Shown here in pieces: positions 63,273 through 64,000 of a DNA stretch of 64,000 nucleotides (the stretch's first letter is position 1; every line of letters begins with the position of its first letter). Source of the stretch: Actinomycetota bacterium. GTDB taxonomy: Bacteria > Actinomycetota > Actinomycetes > Mycobacteriales > Micromonosporaceae. Location: the NCBI GenBank assembly GCA_005885555.1, contig VAWN01000041.1:5633-69632 (forward strand), read 5' to 3'. The notes below the pieces were generated by a model, which ran no database searches, was not told the origin of the DNA, and saw only the letters and a list, made by a program, of their open reading frames with translations. The position numbers and the translations under genes are program-made.

Positions 63273-64000
63273 GTGGAGACGGATTTTCTCGGCAGCACCT
63301 ACCTTCGCCGTACCCTCGACCTCGGCTCGGACGACGAGGGCCCGGTGGTCGCGACGCTCATCAGCCACCCACCGGCCCGGCCGACCGGTCGTGCCGTGCT
63401 CTACATCCACGGTTACGTCGACTACTTCTTCCAGTCCCACATCGCCGAGTTCTTCCTCGACCGCGGGTTCCACTTCTACGCGCTCGACCTGCGCAAGCAC
63501 GGGCGCAGCATCCTGCCGCACCAGACGCCGAACTTCGTGCGCGACGTCCGCGAGTACTTCCCCGAACTGGACGAGGCGGTGCGGGTCATCCGCGAGGAGG
63601 ACGGCCACCGGCATCTGCTCATCGACGCGCACTCGACCGGCGGGCTGATCGCCGCACTGTGGGCGCACCAGCACCGGGACCGGGAACTGGTCGACGCGCT
63701 GTTCCTCAACAGCCCGTTCTTCGAGTTCAACGTGCCGTGGTGGACGAAGCAGACGGTGGGCGCGCTCAGCGCGGTGGTGTCACGGTTCCGGCCATATGCG
63801 GCGGTACCCCGTGGGCTGCATCCCGTGTACGGCCACAGCATCCACGCCGACCACCACGGCGAGTGGGACTTCGACCTGGCGTGGAAACCGATCGGCGCAC
63901 ACCGAACTGCAGGCGGGGCTGGACATCCCGGTACCGGTACTCGTCGCGTGCTCGACCGCCACCTACCGGAAAGCGACCTGGAGCGAGGCGGCGATGACGG
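63273..64000 (+). CDS. Alpha/beta hydrolase (lysophospholipase-like), frame broken near 63.89 kb, runs off the window
   Basis: The protein starts at GTG 63273 or ATG 63249. The hydrolase core is clear: AVLYIHGYVDYFFQSHIAEF with the oxyanion region, FYALDLRKHGRSILPHQTPN and the nucleophile elbow LLIDAHSTGGLIAALWAHQH (Ser in HSTGG). After DFDLAWKPI (about 63893) the conserved strand LDIPVPVLVACSTATYRKAT appears one frame over. About a dozen residues that I would expect between them in homologues are absent. A deletion with frame change is likely, or a local sequence error. The gene is incomplete at the edge and its catalytic Asp/His region is out of view. Confidence 0.8.
   Translation, partial: METDFLGSTYLRRTLDLGSDDEGPVVATLISHPPARPTGRAVLYIHGYVDYFFQSHIAEFFLDRGFHFYALDLRKHGRSILPHQTPNFVRDVREYFPELDEAVRVIREEDGHRHLLIDAHSTGGLIAALWAHQHRDRELVDALFLNSPFFEFNVPWWTKQTVGALSAVVSRFRPYAAVPRGLHPVYGHSIHADHHGEWDFDLAWKPIGAHRTAGGAGHPGTGTRRVLDRHLPESDLERGGDD

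Overview
The window is very GC-rich (about 70% or more), with strong G/C third positions, many GTG and some TTG starts, leaderless-looking promoters, mycothiol-type enzymes, an Eis acetyltransferase, LigB/EttA/OtsA-type housekeeping genes and dispersed B12 genes. This points to an actinomycete, most likely Micromonosporaceae; the genus cannot be fixed from the sequence alone. I saw no rRNA, tRNA, CRISPR array or cobalamin riboswitch.

Layout. 0-8.9 kb is accessory and partly decayed: the tail of a gene cut by the window edge, a broken ERCC4-nuclease/Lsr2 fusion gene, about 0.7 kb without a recognisable gene, a conserved unknown, an AbiEi/AbiEii type IV toxin-antitoxin pair, a truncated IS5-family element that abuts the stop codon of a DUF2075 nuclease-helicase, a MazG-like pyrophosphohydrolase and a two-gene unknown unit. 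This looks like a small defence islet. 8.9-12.5 kb holds a metallophosphoesterase/DinB pair, small membrane proteins, a phosphoribosyltransferase and a divergent RpiB-like isomerase. 12.5-16 kb is a secreted or cell-surface block: GH97 glycosidase, CHAP amidase and a Gly-Ser-repeat protein with a LARTG sortase motif. 16-23.3 kb has a SIS-domain regulator, a membrane Ser/Thr kinase, Eis acetyltransferase, canonical rpiB, DUF1015, an Uma2-type nuclease fold and a mycothiol-dependent reductase. 23.5-38.4 kb is mostly housekeeping: PepN, DUF5130, HNH endonuclease, MscS, MFS exporter, truncated haemoglobin, beta-propeller, a second M1 peptidase (lipoprotein), YbjN-like, thioesterase, EttA and a PD40 protein. 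38.4-42.4 kb carries otsA followed by an otsB-GH15 fusion that is frameshifted. 42.5-50.2 kb carries cobA/cysG, cobT and cobC, then a class A PBP, a GNAT and cobB. 50.2-56 kb has SURF1, DNA ligase (LigB type) and an ABC transporter with a YtrA-like GntR regulator. 56-64 kb has an M20 dipeptidase, an M48 peptidase, a P-loop uridine kinase-like protein, cobQ, cobD, ssb with DnaA-box-like sites upstream, and a hydrolase that runs off the edge with a broken frame.

How genes work together. CobA (siroheme/precorrin-2 entry), CobB, CobQ, CobD, CobC and CobT cover much of the B12 pathway in two nearby groups. OtsA and the OtsB/GH15 gene make trehalose and perhaps hydrolyse it. GH97, CHAP and LARTG proteins act at the envelope. 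AbiE and DUF2075+MazG are candidate phage-defence modules.

Most notable points: the DUF2075/MazG/AbiE islet with its IS scar; the decaying ERCC4-Lsr2 gene; CobB with Gly at the expected glutaminase Cys position; the frameshift in otsB-GH15; and a strong context bias for GTAC/GGTACC that overrides normal codon choice.
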